The notes: a model not told the origin generated them from the letters alone. DNA of 6,140 bases from JBDKVA01 sp039679375 (GCA_039679375.1 JBDKVA010000192.1:1-6140), one strand, 5' to 3'; numbered from the stretch's first letter, positions 1 through 5,846 are shown. Program-made: numbers and translations.

Positions 1-210
1 TTATCGGCATATAACGGTATAAACGGCAACCCTGCATATGTAGCGGTCAATGGAGTGGTATATGATGTGACAAACATTGCAGCATGGGCTGCAGCCACTC
101 ATTTTGGGCTTGTTGCAGGGAGAGACCTTACACAGGAATTTGCATCCTGTCATGCGGGTCAAAATATATTATCAAAATTAAAGGTAGTAGGACGGTTAGT
201 TAATGAGTAA
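1..210 (+). CDS. Cytochrome b5-like heme-binding domain protein (3' part only)
   Basis: Reading frame 1 is open from the window edge to TAA at 208-210 and gives 69 residues; the start lies outside. The visible part reads like the compact bacterial cytochrome b5-like heme/steroid-binding domain: AYVAVNGVVYDVTN (12-25), a Trp at 29, His34 in THFGLVAGRDLT, then SCH with His51 and the closing KVVGRL. In this subfamily the His after the W and the His of the CH pair are the expected axial heme ligands (family knowledge; the assignment here is by eye). The gene overlaps the hydrogenase small-subunit gene by 8 bp (203-210), so the two are probably translationally coupled. That context suggests the b5 protein passes electrons to or from the hydrogenase (inference). 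Whether it has a membrane anchor or signal peptide cannot be seen because the N-terminus is missing. Confidence 0.85.
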   Translation, partial: LSAYNGINGNPAYVAVNGVVYDVTNIAAWAAATHFGLVAGRDLTQEFASCHAGQNILSKLKVVGRLVNE

Positions 211-1102
211 AGAAAGCTTATTATGTCCAGAATACGACAGCAAACATCAAACCGCCGGAAAACTTCTGGATGAAGCTGACGAAGGTATACGGAACGGAAC
301 ATTAAAAAAGAAAAACTTAATATGGTTGGAGCTTACAAGCTGCTCAGGTAATATCATATCGCTATTAGACGGAACAAACCCTGACTACGAGTACATGATA
401 ACGAATATGGTAAATCTGCTTTTCAATAACAGCCTTATGTCCAACTGGGGCGAGGAAGCAATAGAAAAGCTAATTAATGCACCAGGCACGGATTACATAC
501 TTGCCGTGGAAGGTGCTGTCGCAACAAAAAACAATGGGCTGTATAACATCATAGGACGATGGAAAGGAAAACCTTTTACGGCATTGGATGCAATTAATCT
601 TTTAGGTGAAAAAGCCTCACACGTTATTGCTGTCGGAGCATGTGCAACTCATGGCGGCGTATCAGCAGCATATCCTAACCCGTCTGGCAGCGTAAGTGTC
701 CAATCCCTTCTTAAGCGTAAGGTTATAAAACTTCCGGGATGTCCGTGTCATCCTGATTGGTTTTTGGGAACACTGGCTCACATTCTTTTATATGGAGAAC
801 CGGAGCTTGATAATGTAGATAGACCGATTTTATTTTATGGTATCCGGATCCATGACAGGTGTCCCAGGAGATCCTTTTATGACCAGGGTATTTTTGCAAC
901 CAGGCTCGGTGAAATGACCTGCATGTTCAAATTAGGCTGCCGCGGGCCGGTAACAAGGACTGATTGTCCGATACGGCAATGGAATAAATATGTTAATTGG
1001 CCGATCAAAGACGATACCCCGTGTATAGGCTGCTCACAGATCGGTTTTCCCGACAGGATGGAGCCGTTTATAAGCTATAACGTTACAAGAGAGGTAGAAT
1101 AA
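203..1102 (+). CDS. [NiFe]-hydrogenase small (electron-transfer) subunit
   Basis: This 299-residue protein should carry the three Fe-S clusters linking the Ni-Fe site to an electron partner. The proximal-cluster region has C47 in SCSGN, C147 in GACATHGG and C180 in PGCPCHPDW. The usual CxxC is CSGN, so the second Cys is Asn50, and there is an extra Cys182. Distal ligands are complete: H217, C220, C240, C246. The medial site has C255, C274 and C277 with Pro267 in NWPI, the arrangement expected for a [3Fe-4S] cluster. The extra Gly-to-Cys positions of oxygen-tolerant enzymes are Gly here (G49, G152). No twin-arginine signal precedes the domain (N-terminus MSKESLLCPE) and there is no C-terminal membrane helix, so a cytoplasmic enzyme is likely. 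The start is ATG 203 with AGGA at 189-192. Its stop abuts the large-subunit start. It resembles group 1/2 uptake-type enzymes; the exact subgroup is not assigned. Confidence 0.95.
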   Translation: MSKESLLCPEYDSKHQTAGKLLDEADEGIRNGTLKKKNLIWLELTSCSGNIISLLDGTNPDYEYMITNMVNLLFNNSLMSNWGEEAIEKLINAPGTDYILAVEGAVATKNNGLYNIIGRWKGKPFTALDAINLLGEKASHVIAVGACATHGGVSAAYPNPSGSVSVQSLLKRKVIKLPGCPCHPDWFLGTLAHILLYGEPELDNVDRPILFYGIRIHDRCPRRSFYDQGIFATRLGEMTCMFKLGCRGPVTRTDCPIRQWNKYVNWPIKDDTPCIGCSQIGFPDRMEPFISYNVTREVE

Positions 1103-2515
1103 ATGGTTGAAAAAATTATTATTAACCCGGTAACCAGGATAAGCGGATTTTTGGAATTAGAAGTATATATTGAAAATCATGTTGTTATAGAGGCTAAAAC
1201 AAAGGGCTTTTTGTTCAGGGGCTTTGAAAAGATGCTTTTAGGAAGAAATCCTTTCGATGTAGTGTACTTCACCGAAAGAATTTGCGGTATATGCTCTACA
1301 GCCCATGCAATGGCTTCAACCCTTGCCCTGGAGGATGCATTTGGAATTACCGTTACCGAACAGGGAAGAATTCTAAGGGATATTGTCCACGGATGCGAAT
1401 TTCTGCAAAACCACATAAGGCATTTTTATCAATACACAATCCCCGATTTCGTGAGGCTGCCGGATATTCATCCTTTATACCCTATAATACATAAAGATTT
1501 CAGGCTTCCCGACAATATAAACGCAAGAATATCGGCAAATTATTTTGAATCACTTGAAATGAGCAGAAATGCCCATGAAATGCTTGCGGTATTAGGTGGA
1601 AAAGTACCGCATAATCATGGTATTTTCATCGGTGGAATTACAACGCAGCCTACCACCGACAAGATAATAAAAATAAAATCCATAGTACAAAAAATACACC
1701 GGTTTGCAGTTAATAAAATGATACCTGATGTCTATTCGATAGCTGAATACTACAAGGATTACTTCACCATAGGGAAAGGCTACGGCAACCTGTTAAGCTA
1801 TGGTGTTTTCAATGGCTACAAGGATTTAGGCACGCTGTATGTAAACCCTTTTATCTACACAAATGAGAATATTAAAAGCTTTAGCCCTGATGGTATAACC
1901 GAACAAATCAACTATTCATGGTATGACGGAGGAATAAACACATACACACCTTATGAAAGAGTGCCGGAAGCAGACATGAACAAACCTGACGCCTATACTT
2001 GGATTAAGGCGGCCAGGTATAAGGGTTTGCCCTTTGAAACCGGTCCCCTTGCAAGGCAGTGGTTAAGTGGAGAATACAGAAACGGAATTTCCGCACTGGA
2101 CAGAACAATAGCGCGGGTTTTGGAAATAAAAAAGGTGGCTGAGATTATAAACACCCTGCTTGATAATGTTATACCCGGTATATCAGTGCAAAAGAAATAT
2201 GAAATACCTCAAAACGCTCAAGGCAAAGGTCTTATTGATACTACAAGAGGCTCCTTGGGGCATTGGCTGAAAATAAACAACAGGACTATATCTTTCTATC
2301 AGATCATTACACCTTCCGTCTGGAACCTATCACCCCATGATGTAAAGAATATGAGAGGTGTTTCGGAGCAGGCATTAATAGGCACACCTATCCAGGACCC
2401 TGGAAATCCAATAGAGCTTGGCCGTGTTATACGCTCGTACGATCCTTGTGTATCCTGTGCCACACATGTATATGCCCCGGGGCATGAACCAAAATGTATC
2501 GAGGTATGCCCATGA
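1103..2515 (+). CDS. [NiFe]-hydrogenase large (catalytic) subunit
   Basis: This 470-residue subunit carries the Ni-Fe(CN)2CO site that splits or forms H2. The L1 motif RICGICSTAH (59-68) supplies C61 and C64; the L2 motif DPCVSCATH (447-455) supplies C449 and C452. The active-site Arg is probably R382 in TTRGSLGHW, and E42 in LFRGFEKML matches the Mg-site Glu. Fifteen residues follow His455 (VYAPGHEPKCIEVCP); in this family such a tail is cut off after the His by a specific endopeptidase, which is encoded next. The N-terminal motif normally PVTRIEGH is PVTRISGF, so Ser14 and Phe16 replace the conserved Glu and His; in Desulfovibrio fructosovorans that Glu (E25) is needed for proton transfer. 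The start ATG 1103 directly follows the small-subunit TAA, with GAGAGG at 1089-1094. The length is normal for a soluble enzyme. Confidence 0.95.
   Translation: MVEKIIINPVTRISGFLELEVYIENHVVIEAKTKGFLFRGFEKMLLGRNPFDVVYFTERICGICSTAHAMASTLALEDAFGITVTEQGRILRDIVHGCEFLQNHIRHFYQYTIPDFVRLPDIHPLYPIIHKDFRLPDNINARISANYFESLEMSRNAHEMLAVLGGKVPHNHGIFIGGITTQPTTDKIIKIKSIVQKIHRFAVNKMIPDVYSIAEYYKDYFTIGKGYGNLLSYGVFNGYKDLGTLYVNPFIYTNENIKSFSPDGITEQINYSWYDGGINTYTPYERVPEADMNKPDAYTWIKAARYKGLPFETGPLARQWLSGEYRNGISALDRTIARVLEIKKVAEIINTLLDNVIPGISVQKKYEIPQNAQGKGLIDTTRGSLGHWLKINNRTISFYQIITPSVWNLSPHDVKNMRGVSEQALIGTPIQDPGNPIELGRVIRSYDPCVSCATHVYAPGHEPKCIEVCP
2501..2504 (+). promoter_or_regulatory. Ribosome binding site that sets the protease start
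   Basis: GAGG lies 7 nt before ATG 2512, and that ATG overlaps the large-subunit TGA as ATGA. Upstream in-frame ATGs at 2494 and 2506 have no such spacing, and the family's N-terminal strand begins right after 2512 (MINTVVLGIGN). The 2512 start is therefore preferred. Confidence 0.7.
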
Positions 2516-2982
2516 TAAATACAGTGGTTTTGGGAATAGGTAACCGTCTGTTGATGGACGACGGTATCGGCCTCTATGTTGCCGAAGCCCTTAAGGAGCT
2601 TTCTACCGGAGATATACACTGTGTTATAGGAGAAACCGACATAGACTACTGCCTGGATGAAGTAAAGGGGGCTGAGTTTTTAATAATTATAGATGCTGCA
2701 AAGCTCGGAAAAGCATCAGGCGAAGTAACTGTGCTTGACCTTGATGATGTAAAAGCATGCAGGAATTTGGGCTTATCTATGCACAATCTCCGCCTTTTTA
2801 ACATGGTGGAACTAATATACAAAGACATCAAAGGAATAATGATAGGTATTGAGCCTTATATGATTGATTATAATTTAGGGTTAAGTGAAGAAATAAGTAT
2901 TAAGCTGCCGGAAATTTTAACTAAAGTAAGGAATATAGTAAATCAGGGCATTTATCAGCCTTTCCATCACACATTGCGTTAA
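2512..2982 (+). CDS. Hydrogenase maturation endopeptidase (HycI/HybD/HupD family, M52)
   Basis: This 156-residue protein belongs to the nickel-dependent proteases that cut the C-terminal tail from a [NiFe]-hydrogenase large subunit once Ni is inserted. The fold starts with VVLGIGNRLLMDDGIG (5-20), the family's GxGN...DDGxG signature. By alignment with E. coli HybD (E16, D62, H93), the metal-sensing residues are D17, D61 (in LIIIDAAKLG) and H91 (in SMHNLRL). Its presumed substrate is the gene just upstream, which has a tail after His455. The start at 2512 is preferred to 2494 because of the ATGA overlap and the GAGG site. The length is typical. The last 62 bp also encode, on the other strand, the end of the DUF1540-like gene. 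No further hyp maturation genes are in the window, so they must lie elsewhere. Confidence 0.92.
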   Translation: MINTVVLGIGNRLLMDDGIGLYVAEALKELSTGDIHCVIGETDIDYCLDEVKGAEFLIIIDAAKLGKASGEVTVLDLDDVKACRNLGLSMHNLRLFNMVELIYKDIKGIMIGIEPYMIDYNLGLSEEISIKLPEILTKVRNIVNQGIYQPFHHTLR

Positions 2983-3079
2983 CTTCCAGAGAATCCGCAT
3001 GGCACATACGGCTTTTACTATAATGACAATTTTCAACACGGCATTTTACCTGCATTCTTGGAGAATCACAGCATCCCAT
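2921..3079 (-). CDS. Small cysteine-rich DUF1540-like protein
   Basis: A 52-residue ORF starts with ATG at 3079-3077 and stops at TAG (2923-2921). It carries the spaced-cysteine signature of DUF1540: VKCRVENCHYS (11-21) with C13 and C18, then CHADSLEV with C26, followed by C37 and C44; C3 and C4 lie at the N-terminus. DUF1540 proteins are small, common in spore-forming Firmicutes and of unknown function; the Cys spacing suggests metal binding (inference). A strong ribosome binding site, AAGGTGGTGAG at 3095-3085, supports translation from this ATG. It lies last in a - strand run behind two coat-like genes, 66 bp after the nearest one, which suggests a role in sporulation or the spore surface. 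Its 3' end overlaps the convergent protease gene by 62 bp. The family call rests on pattern recognition only. Confidence 0.8.
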   Translation of the reverse strand: MGCCDSPRMQVKCRVENCHYSKSRMCHADSLEVNAMCDGKADKCPDLLYSLL

Positions 3080-3084
3080 TAACT

Positions 3085-3095
3085 CTCACCACCTT
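3085..3095 (-). promoter_or_regulatory. Ribosome binding site of the DUF1540-like gene
   Basis: Read on the - strand, AAGGTGGTGAG precedes ATG 3079 by 5 nt and differs from the ideal AAGGAGGTGAT at two positions. It is the main evidence, besides the cysteine pattern, that this short ORF is a gene. Confidence 0.7.
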
Positions 3096-3107
3096 TCAAT
3101 TTGTTCC

Positions 3108-3142
3108 CAATGATATTGTTCCCGCTCCCGACAATATTATTG
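3108..3142. repeat. Inverted repeat (12-bp arms) between convergent operons
   Basis: Arms CAATGATATTGT (3108-3119) and ACAATATTATTG (3131-3142) flank the 11-nt loop TCCCGCTCCCG. In + strand RNA the arms pair fully with one G-U wobble; in - strand RNA the same position is an A-C mismatch. It sits 126 bp past the hydrogenase operon and just upstream of the DUF1540-like gene. The stem is AT-rich and has no adjacent T run (a T6 lies about 10 nt beyond on the + side). It may be a weak + strand terminator, an mRNA-processing hairpin or an operator; the sequence does not decide. Confidence 0.45.
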
Positions 3143-3145
3143 ACC

Positions 3146-3334
3146 TTACATCATTTTTTGTATCTCCTGCTGAAGCTGAGTTATCTGCTGCATTTTTCCG
3201 TCCCTCATCTGCATGAACATCTGCCTTAATTCAGGATTCTGTACATCCATCATATATTTGTTATAATGCATCTGGTTCATCATTTCGGTATGAAGTACAT
3301 CATTTAGCATATTCATGTTCATCATTTTATCCAT
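3146..3334 (-). CDS. Short Met-rich CotF-like spore coat protein (copy 2)
   Basis: This 62-residue protein resembles a single Coat_F (CotF) unit: two predicted amphipathic helices around the signature NPELRQMFMQMRDGKMQQI (33-51), where CotF proteins usually have NPELR...D...Q. Methionine is extremely frequent (16 of 62 residues), including paired MM at 4-5, 18-19, 28-29 and the very end. There is no Cys, no signal peptide and no membrane segment. CotF-type proteins are found in spores of Bacilli and Clostridia; the exact job of these short forms is unknown. The start ATG 3334-3332 has GGGAGG at 3348-3343 upstream. The gene follows the other coat-like gene with a 15-bp gap, so they are surely cotranscribed. 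It could also be described simply as a small ferritin-like helical hairpin protein. Confidence 0.75.
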   Translation of the reverse strand: MDKMMNMNMLNDVLHTEMMNQMHYNKYMMDVQNPELRQMFMQMRDGKMQQITQLQQEIQKMM

Positions 3335-3349
3335 TTCAGCATCCTCCCG

Positions 3350-3550
3350 TCATACAATAGCCATTTCGGACATCTTTTGAGAAATGGACTTGTAATTATT
3401 CCTTGCAGCCATTTCCATTCCCTTAAGCATGTTCTGCATATTCGGCTCCGTTATCTGCTGCGACATTTGAGCATATTTATTTGCTGTCATTTCCTCCATC
3501 AAAAGCATTTCCTTTAATGCATTATTGATAATTTCCTGTTCAGTTAACAT
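3350..3550 (-). CDS. Short Met-rich CotF-like spore coat protein (copy 1)
   Basis: This 66-residue helical protein opens with LTEQEIINNALKEML (2-16), matching the first CotF helix (typically L-x-D/E-x-E/D-x-x-x-D/N-x-L). It continues with TANKYAQMSQQITEPNM (22-38) and a second helix ending SISQKMSEMAIV. Met is abundant (11 of 66). It is a diverged paralogue of the next gene downstream, and each holds one Coat_F unit rather than the longer form of classical CotF. The start ATG 3550-3548 is preceded by GGAAGG, 7 nt away. It lies 16 bp after the third DUF421 gene. A spore coat or spore-surface location is inferred from the family and from the sporulation-type neighbours; no export signal is present, as expected for coat proteins assembled from the mother cell. 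Confidence 0.78.
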   Translation of the reverse strand: MLTEQEIINNALKEMLLMEEMTANKYAQMSQQITEPNMQNMLKGMEMAARNNYKSISQKMSEMAIV

Positions 3551-3566
3551 CCTTATTCCTTCCTTT

Positions 3567-4274
3567 CTATTCGCTCAATGAGCAATATATATTTCCTGTG
3601 CCGTCAATTGTTGCCAGGAATACTTTCTTGATATCAGTTGTACCGAATTTAGATATTTGTTCCTTAAGCCATTTTCTATCATATCCTAATTTCTCAAGGT
3701 TTTTATCCAGTATCTTTCCATCGTTTACGAGAATTACGGGCAGTCCGCTTTCAACAGTTGGAATATTGAGGTCTGCAGGTGTTACGGGTAGGTGGTCGGA
3801 TTTTTTTAGAACACTGACACGTCCATTGGTTTCATGTATAGCTGTTTCAATTTCGCTTAAATTGGGAGCATCGACTTCCCTAAGCTGTGCAAGTAAGAGT
3901 TCAATCGGAAATAGTGATTTCAGCATAACTTTTTTCTGTAATTGCCCTCCAGCCACAAGCACTTCCGCCTTACCGAAGACCACCCTCGCAAAAGTCCTTG
4001 ATTTCACTGCAAGGATTGATATGAGATAGTGCACAATATAAATTGTAACCGCTGCTGTTATTGTATTTGTAAAATTTATTTTTGAGTCAAATAAAGGAGA
4101 TGCAATAAGACCTCCCATCATCCAGAAAAATGTAAAATCATACCCTGCATACTGACCGCCGGAGCGTTGCGGAAGAAATCTGCTTCCGATGTAAAGCATA
4201 ACTCCTACAATTAATGTTCTGGCCGCAAAACCTAATGCACTTAACTTATCTGCAGAATTCCAAATACCCTCCAA
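3567..4274 (-). CDS. DUF421/YetF-type membrane protein, divergent (third of three)
   Basis: This 235-residue protein has three hydrophobic segments (about 15-31, 47-62, 71-90) followed by a cytoplasmic-type YetF region. That region has two related halves: AEVLVAGGQLQKKVM...LLLAQLRE...GRVSVLKK (103-158) and PVILVNDGKILDKNL...WLKEQI...DIKKVFLATID (179-224). Typical features are the VxxxGxI/L strand turn, the LxQLR helix and a closing G-N-I-Y-C-S strand. The membrane part deviates from the family core (LMGRKQLSQ...FDYIVGI): here it is FLPQRSGGQYAGYDFTFF. The start is TTG at 4274-4272, chosen because a near-consensus ribosome site precedes it and no better ATG exists. The DUF421 family has several B. 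subtilis members; a relative, 2Duf, has been linked to spore wet-heat resistance. A role in the spore membrane is plausible here but not shown. Confidence 0.85.
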   Translation of the reverse strand: MEGIWNSADKLSALGFAARTLIVGVMLYIGSRFLPQRSGGQYAGYDFTFFWMMGGLIASPLFDSKINFTNTITAAVTIYIVHYLISILAVKSRTFARVVFGKAEVLVAGGQLQKKVMLKSLFPIELLLAQLREVDAPNLSEIETAIHETNGRVSVLKKSDHLPVTPADLNIPTVESGLPVILVNDGKILDKNLEKLGYDRKWLKEQISKFGTTDIKKVFLATIDGTGNIYCSLSE

Positions 4275-4277
4275 TGT

Positions 4278-4288
4278 ATCACCGCCTT
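4278..4288 (-). promoter_or_regulatory. Near-consensus ribosome binding site in front of a TTG start
   Basis: On the - strand AAGGCGGTGAT differs from the ideal AAGGAGGTGAT at one base and is 3 nt from TTG 4274. Its first base, A4288, is the last base of the upstream gene's TAA stop. This strong site justifies the non-ATG start. Confidence 0.75.
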
Positions 4289-4986
4289 TAAACGCTTACA
4301 TATAATGTCCCGTCGCCTTCCAGCACTGCCAGGAATACGTCTTTTATCTGTAAAACCCCTTTTGTTTTTATCTTACCGTCAAGCCAGTTTAAATCGTGTC
4401 CAAGCATTTTGAGATTTTCATTTTGAACCTTTCCGTCATAAACCAGCACAGTAGGAATACTGACATTTTTTAACGGCAGCTTCATCTGCTTTCTTGTTAC
4501 CGGAAGCCCTGATGCTTTTTTAATCACATTTATCTTCCCTGATGGCTCAACCATAGCAAGCTCTACCTCAGACAAGCTGAAAATATTTTTAATACGCAGC
4601 TGCCCCAAAAGATTATCTATGGTTATTCTGGCATCGAGCAGGTTTTTCTTTATGATTTGCCCGTTTTCCACCAATACGGTTGCATGTCTGTCTATAAAGC
4701 GTGGAAATTTAACATCAAGGTATGACAGGAAAATATTGATCGCAGCATATAAAACCACAATAAGCAAGCCTGCCGCAAGAGAAGCTTCCGGGTTTACCAT
4801 CCTCACCGCTGCAAGGCTTACAATTCCTGCCGCTACCAGGTAATTATGCCCAGAATGGATGGCAATCTGCCTTTGGCGCATAAACCTGGTAGCGATTATT
4901 AATGTTATATACAGCAACACCGCTCTTATCGAAAAAGCCCAAAAGGGCAGTTCTTTTGCTCCATTCCAAATATCATTCCAAGTCAT
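4288..4986 (-). CDS. DUF421/YetF-type membrane protein, divergent (second of three)
   Basis: This 232-residue protein has hydrophobic segments at about 17-35, 49-64 and 69-90, then the two-part YetF region: ATVLVENGQIIKKNLL (102-117), LLGQLR (126-131), KINVIKK (151-157), then TVLVYDGKVQNENL (179-192), WLDGKIK (201-207) and DVFLAVLEGDGTLYVS (216-231). It shares with the next gene the double-repeat cytoplasmic part, but its membrane core reads RFMRQRQIAIHSGHNYLVAA instead of the family's GRKQLSQ...FDY, so the usual polar FD pair is HN here. The start ATG 4986-4984 has AAAGGTGAT at 4998-4990 upstream. Only 13 bp separate it from the third DUF421 gene, so the two are cotranscribed and may form a heteromer (inference). 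The function of the family is not established; envelope or spore-membrane roles have been proposed. Confidence 0.87.
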   Translation of the reverse strand: MTWNDIWNGAKELPFWAFSIRAVLLYITLIIATRFMRQRQIAIHSGHNYLVAAGIVSLAAVRMVNPEASLAAGLLIVVLYAAINIFLSYLDVKFPRFIDRHATVLVENGQIIKKNLLDARITIDNLLGQLRIKNIFSLSEVELAMVEPSGKINVIKKASGLPVTRKQMKLPLKNVSIPTVLVYDGKVQNENLKMLGHDLNWLDGKIKTKGVLQIKDVFLAVLEGDGTLYVSV

Positions 4987-5060
4987 GTAATCACCTTTAC
5001 TATTACCTGCTTGCCTTTTTTACACCCGGTATCTGCCCCTTATAGGCCAACTCTGCATAT

Positions 5061-5123
5061 AAAAAACAATATTCTTATTCTAACCAGCCGGGTTTCATAA
5101 AATACCTCGATATCTGGTAGAAT
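5061..5123 (-). terminator. Weak hairpin plus T tract after the first DUF421 gene
   Basis: On the - strand ATTCTACCAG (5123-5114) can pair with CTGGTTAGAAT (5087-5077) with one bulged T and a 26-nt loop. TTGTTTTTT follows about 8 nt later (5069-5061). It lies 16 nt past the stop of the 5139-5846 gene. The large loop and the gap before the T tract make it a poor textbook terminator; attenuation in a leader of the next operon is an alternative. The rest of the 152-bp spacer shows only an ACCCGG/CCGGGT pair (5033-5038, 5088-5093) that could compete with this hairpin. Confidence 0.35.
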
Positions 5124-5138
5124 GATGCCAATAATATA

Positions 5139-5846
5139 TTAGAAAATTGAATGGGTACCTGTTGTATCGTTTTTTATTGAAACATATAACTGACCGTCTG
5201 TCTGGAGTCCGGCAAGAACAACATCCTTAATATTAGAAATATTCCTGCTTTTCAATTGATCAAACAGCCATTGAGTATCTTTGCCTATGACTTGCAGGTG
5301 CTGTGATATAATCCGTCCATCTATTATTAATTCAGTCATAAGCCCTTTATAATTGGTAGGGATATTTAAATCCCTTGGTGTTGCAGGATTATACTGTGAC
5401 TTTTTCAAAACACTCAACTCACCATTCGGCTCTAATATGGCAAATTCTACTTCGCTTATATCGAAAACCCCCTTATCCCTAAGCTGCATCAACAGGTCGC
5501 CCATGTTATACTTTTCCTTTAACATATTTTTATTGATAATAGTGCCATTCTGTATTATTACTTTAGGTTCTCCATCAACAAATCTCCTGAAAGCTAAATT
5601 TTTTACTGCTATATATCCAATAATAATAGGCATTGCACACCATACTATAGTGGCTATTATCCCATCAATTACACTAATAGACCTGTCGACAACAATAGAA
5701 GCAGCTATTGATCCAACAGTAATTCCAACAATATAGTCAAAGAAGGTTATCTGGGATAATTGCTTTCTTCCCATCAAATGGGTTAGAAACAGAAGTCCAA
5801 TAAAAGCAATGACAGACCTTAAAAATATATTGATATATCCTTCCAT
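5139..5846 (-). CDS. DUF421/YetF-type membrane protein, canonical (first of three)
   Basis: This 235-residue protein is the most typical of the three copies. The membrane core has the family signature HLMGRKQLSQITFFDYIVGI (23-42) followed by TVGSIAAS. Hydrophobic segments lie at about 8-25, 34-53 and 59-80. The cytoplasmic region begins at PKVIIQNGTIINKNML (94-109), has DLLMQLRDKGVFDISEVEFA (117-136) and ELSVLKK (143-149), then a second similar half, LIIDGRIISQHL (173-184), WLFDQLKSRNI (193-203), DVVLAGLQTDGQLYVS (208-223). A polar tail of 12 residues follows. The start ATG 5846-5844 has GGAG 9 nt upstream (5859-5856). It lies 152 bp upstream of the other two copies, so it may be a separate transcript. 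The biochemical function of DUF421 is not settled; a membrane-associated or spore-membrane role is inferred from family and context. Confidence 0.9.
   Translation of the reverse strand: MEGYINIFLRSVIAFIGLLFLTHLMGRKQLSQITFFDYIVGITVGSIAASIVVDRSISVIDGIIATIVWCAMPIIIGYIAVKNLAFRRFVDGEPKVIIQNGTIINKNMLKEKYNMGDLLMQLRDKGVFDISEVEFAILEPNGELSVLKKSQYNPATPRDLNIPTNYKGLMTELIIDGRIISQHLQVIGKDTQWLFDQLKSRNISNIKDVVLAGLQTDGQLYVSIKNDTTGTHSIF

Noticed and set aside
203..1102. Oxygen-tolerant hydrogenase with a six-Cys proximal cluster
   Set aside because: The two additional Cys positions of that class are Gly here (G49, G152), and one normal ligand is even missing.
1177..1416. ORFs opposite to or in other frames of the hydrogenase genes (also 1282-1494, 2299-2619, 2646-2831)
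   Set aside because: They lie wholly or mostly inside strongly supported genes, resemble no family and have no ribosome sites of note.
2494..2511. Earlier in-frame ATGs (2494, 2506) for the hydrogenase protease
   Set aside because: The GAGG site at 2501-2504 and the ATGA overlap favour 2512; the extra six residues precede the family's first strand and have no family counterpart.
3598..4029. + strand ORFs opposite the DUF421 genes (also 4619-4843, 5353-5736)
   Set aside because: Antisense shadows: the - strand frames show clear repeated domain motifs, and the + frames show only compositional mirror images.
5075..5098. Seven-codon - strand ORF (MKPGWLE) with GAGG 6 nt upstream, as a possible leader peptide
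   Set aside because: Too short to support, with no run of regulatory codons; the GAGG could be chance. Left only as part of the spacer description.
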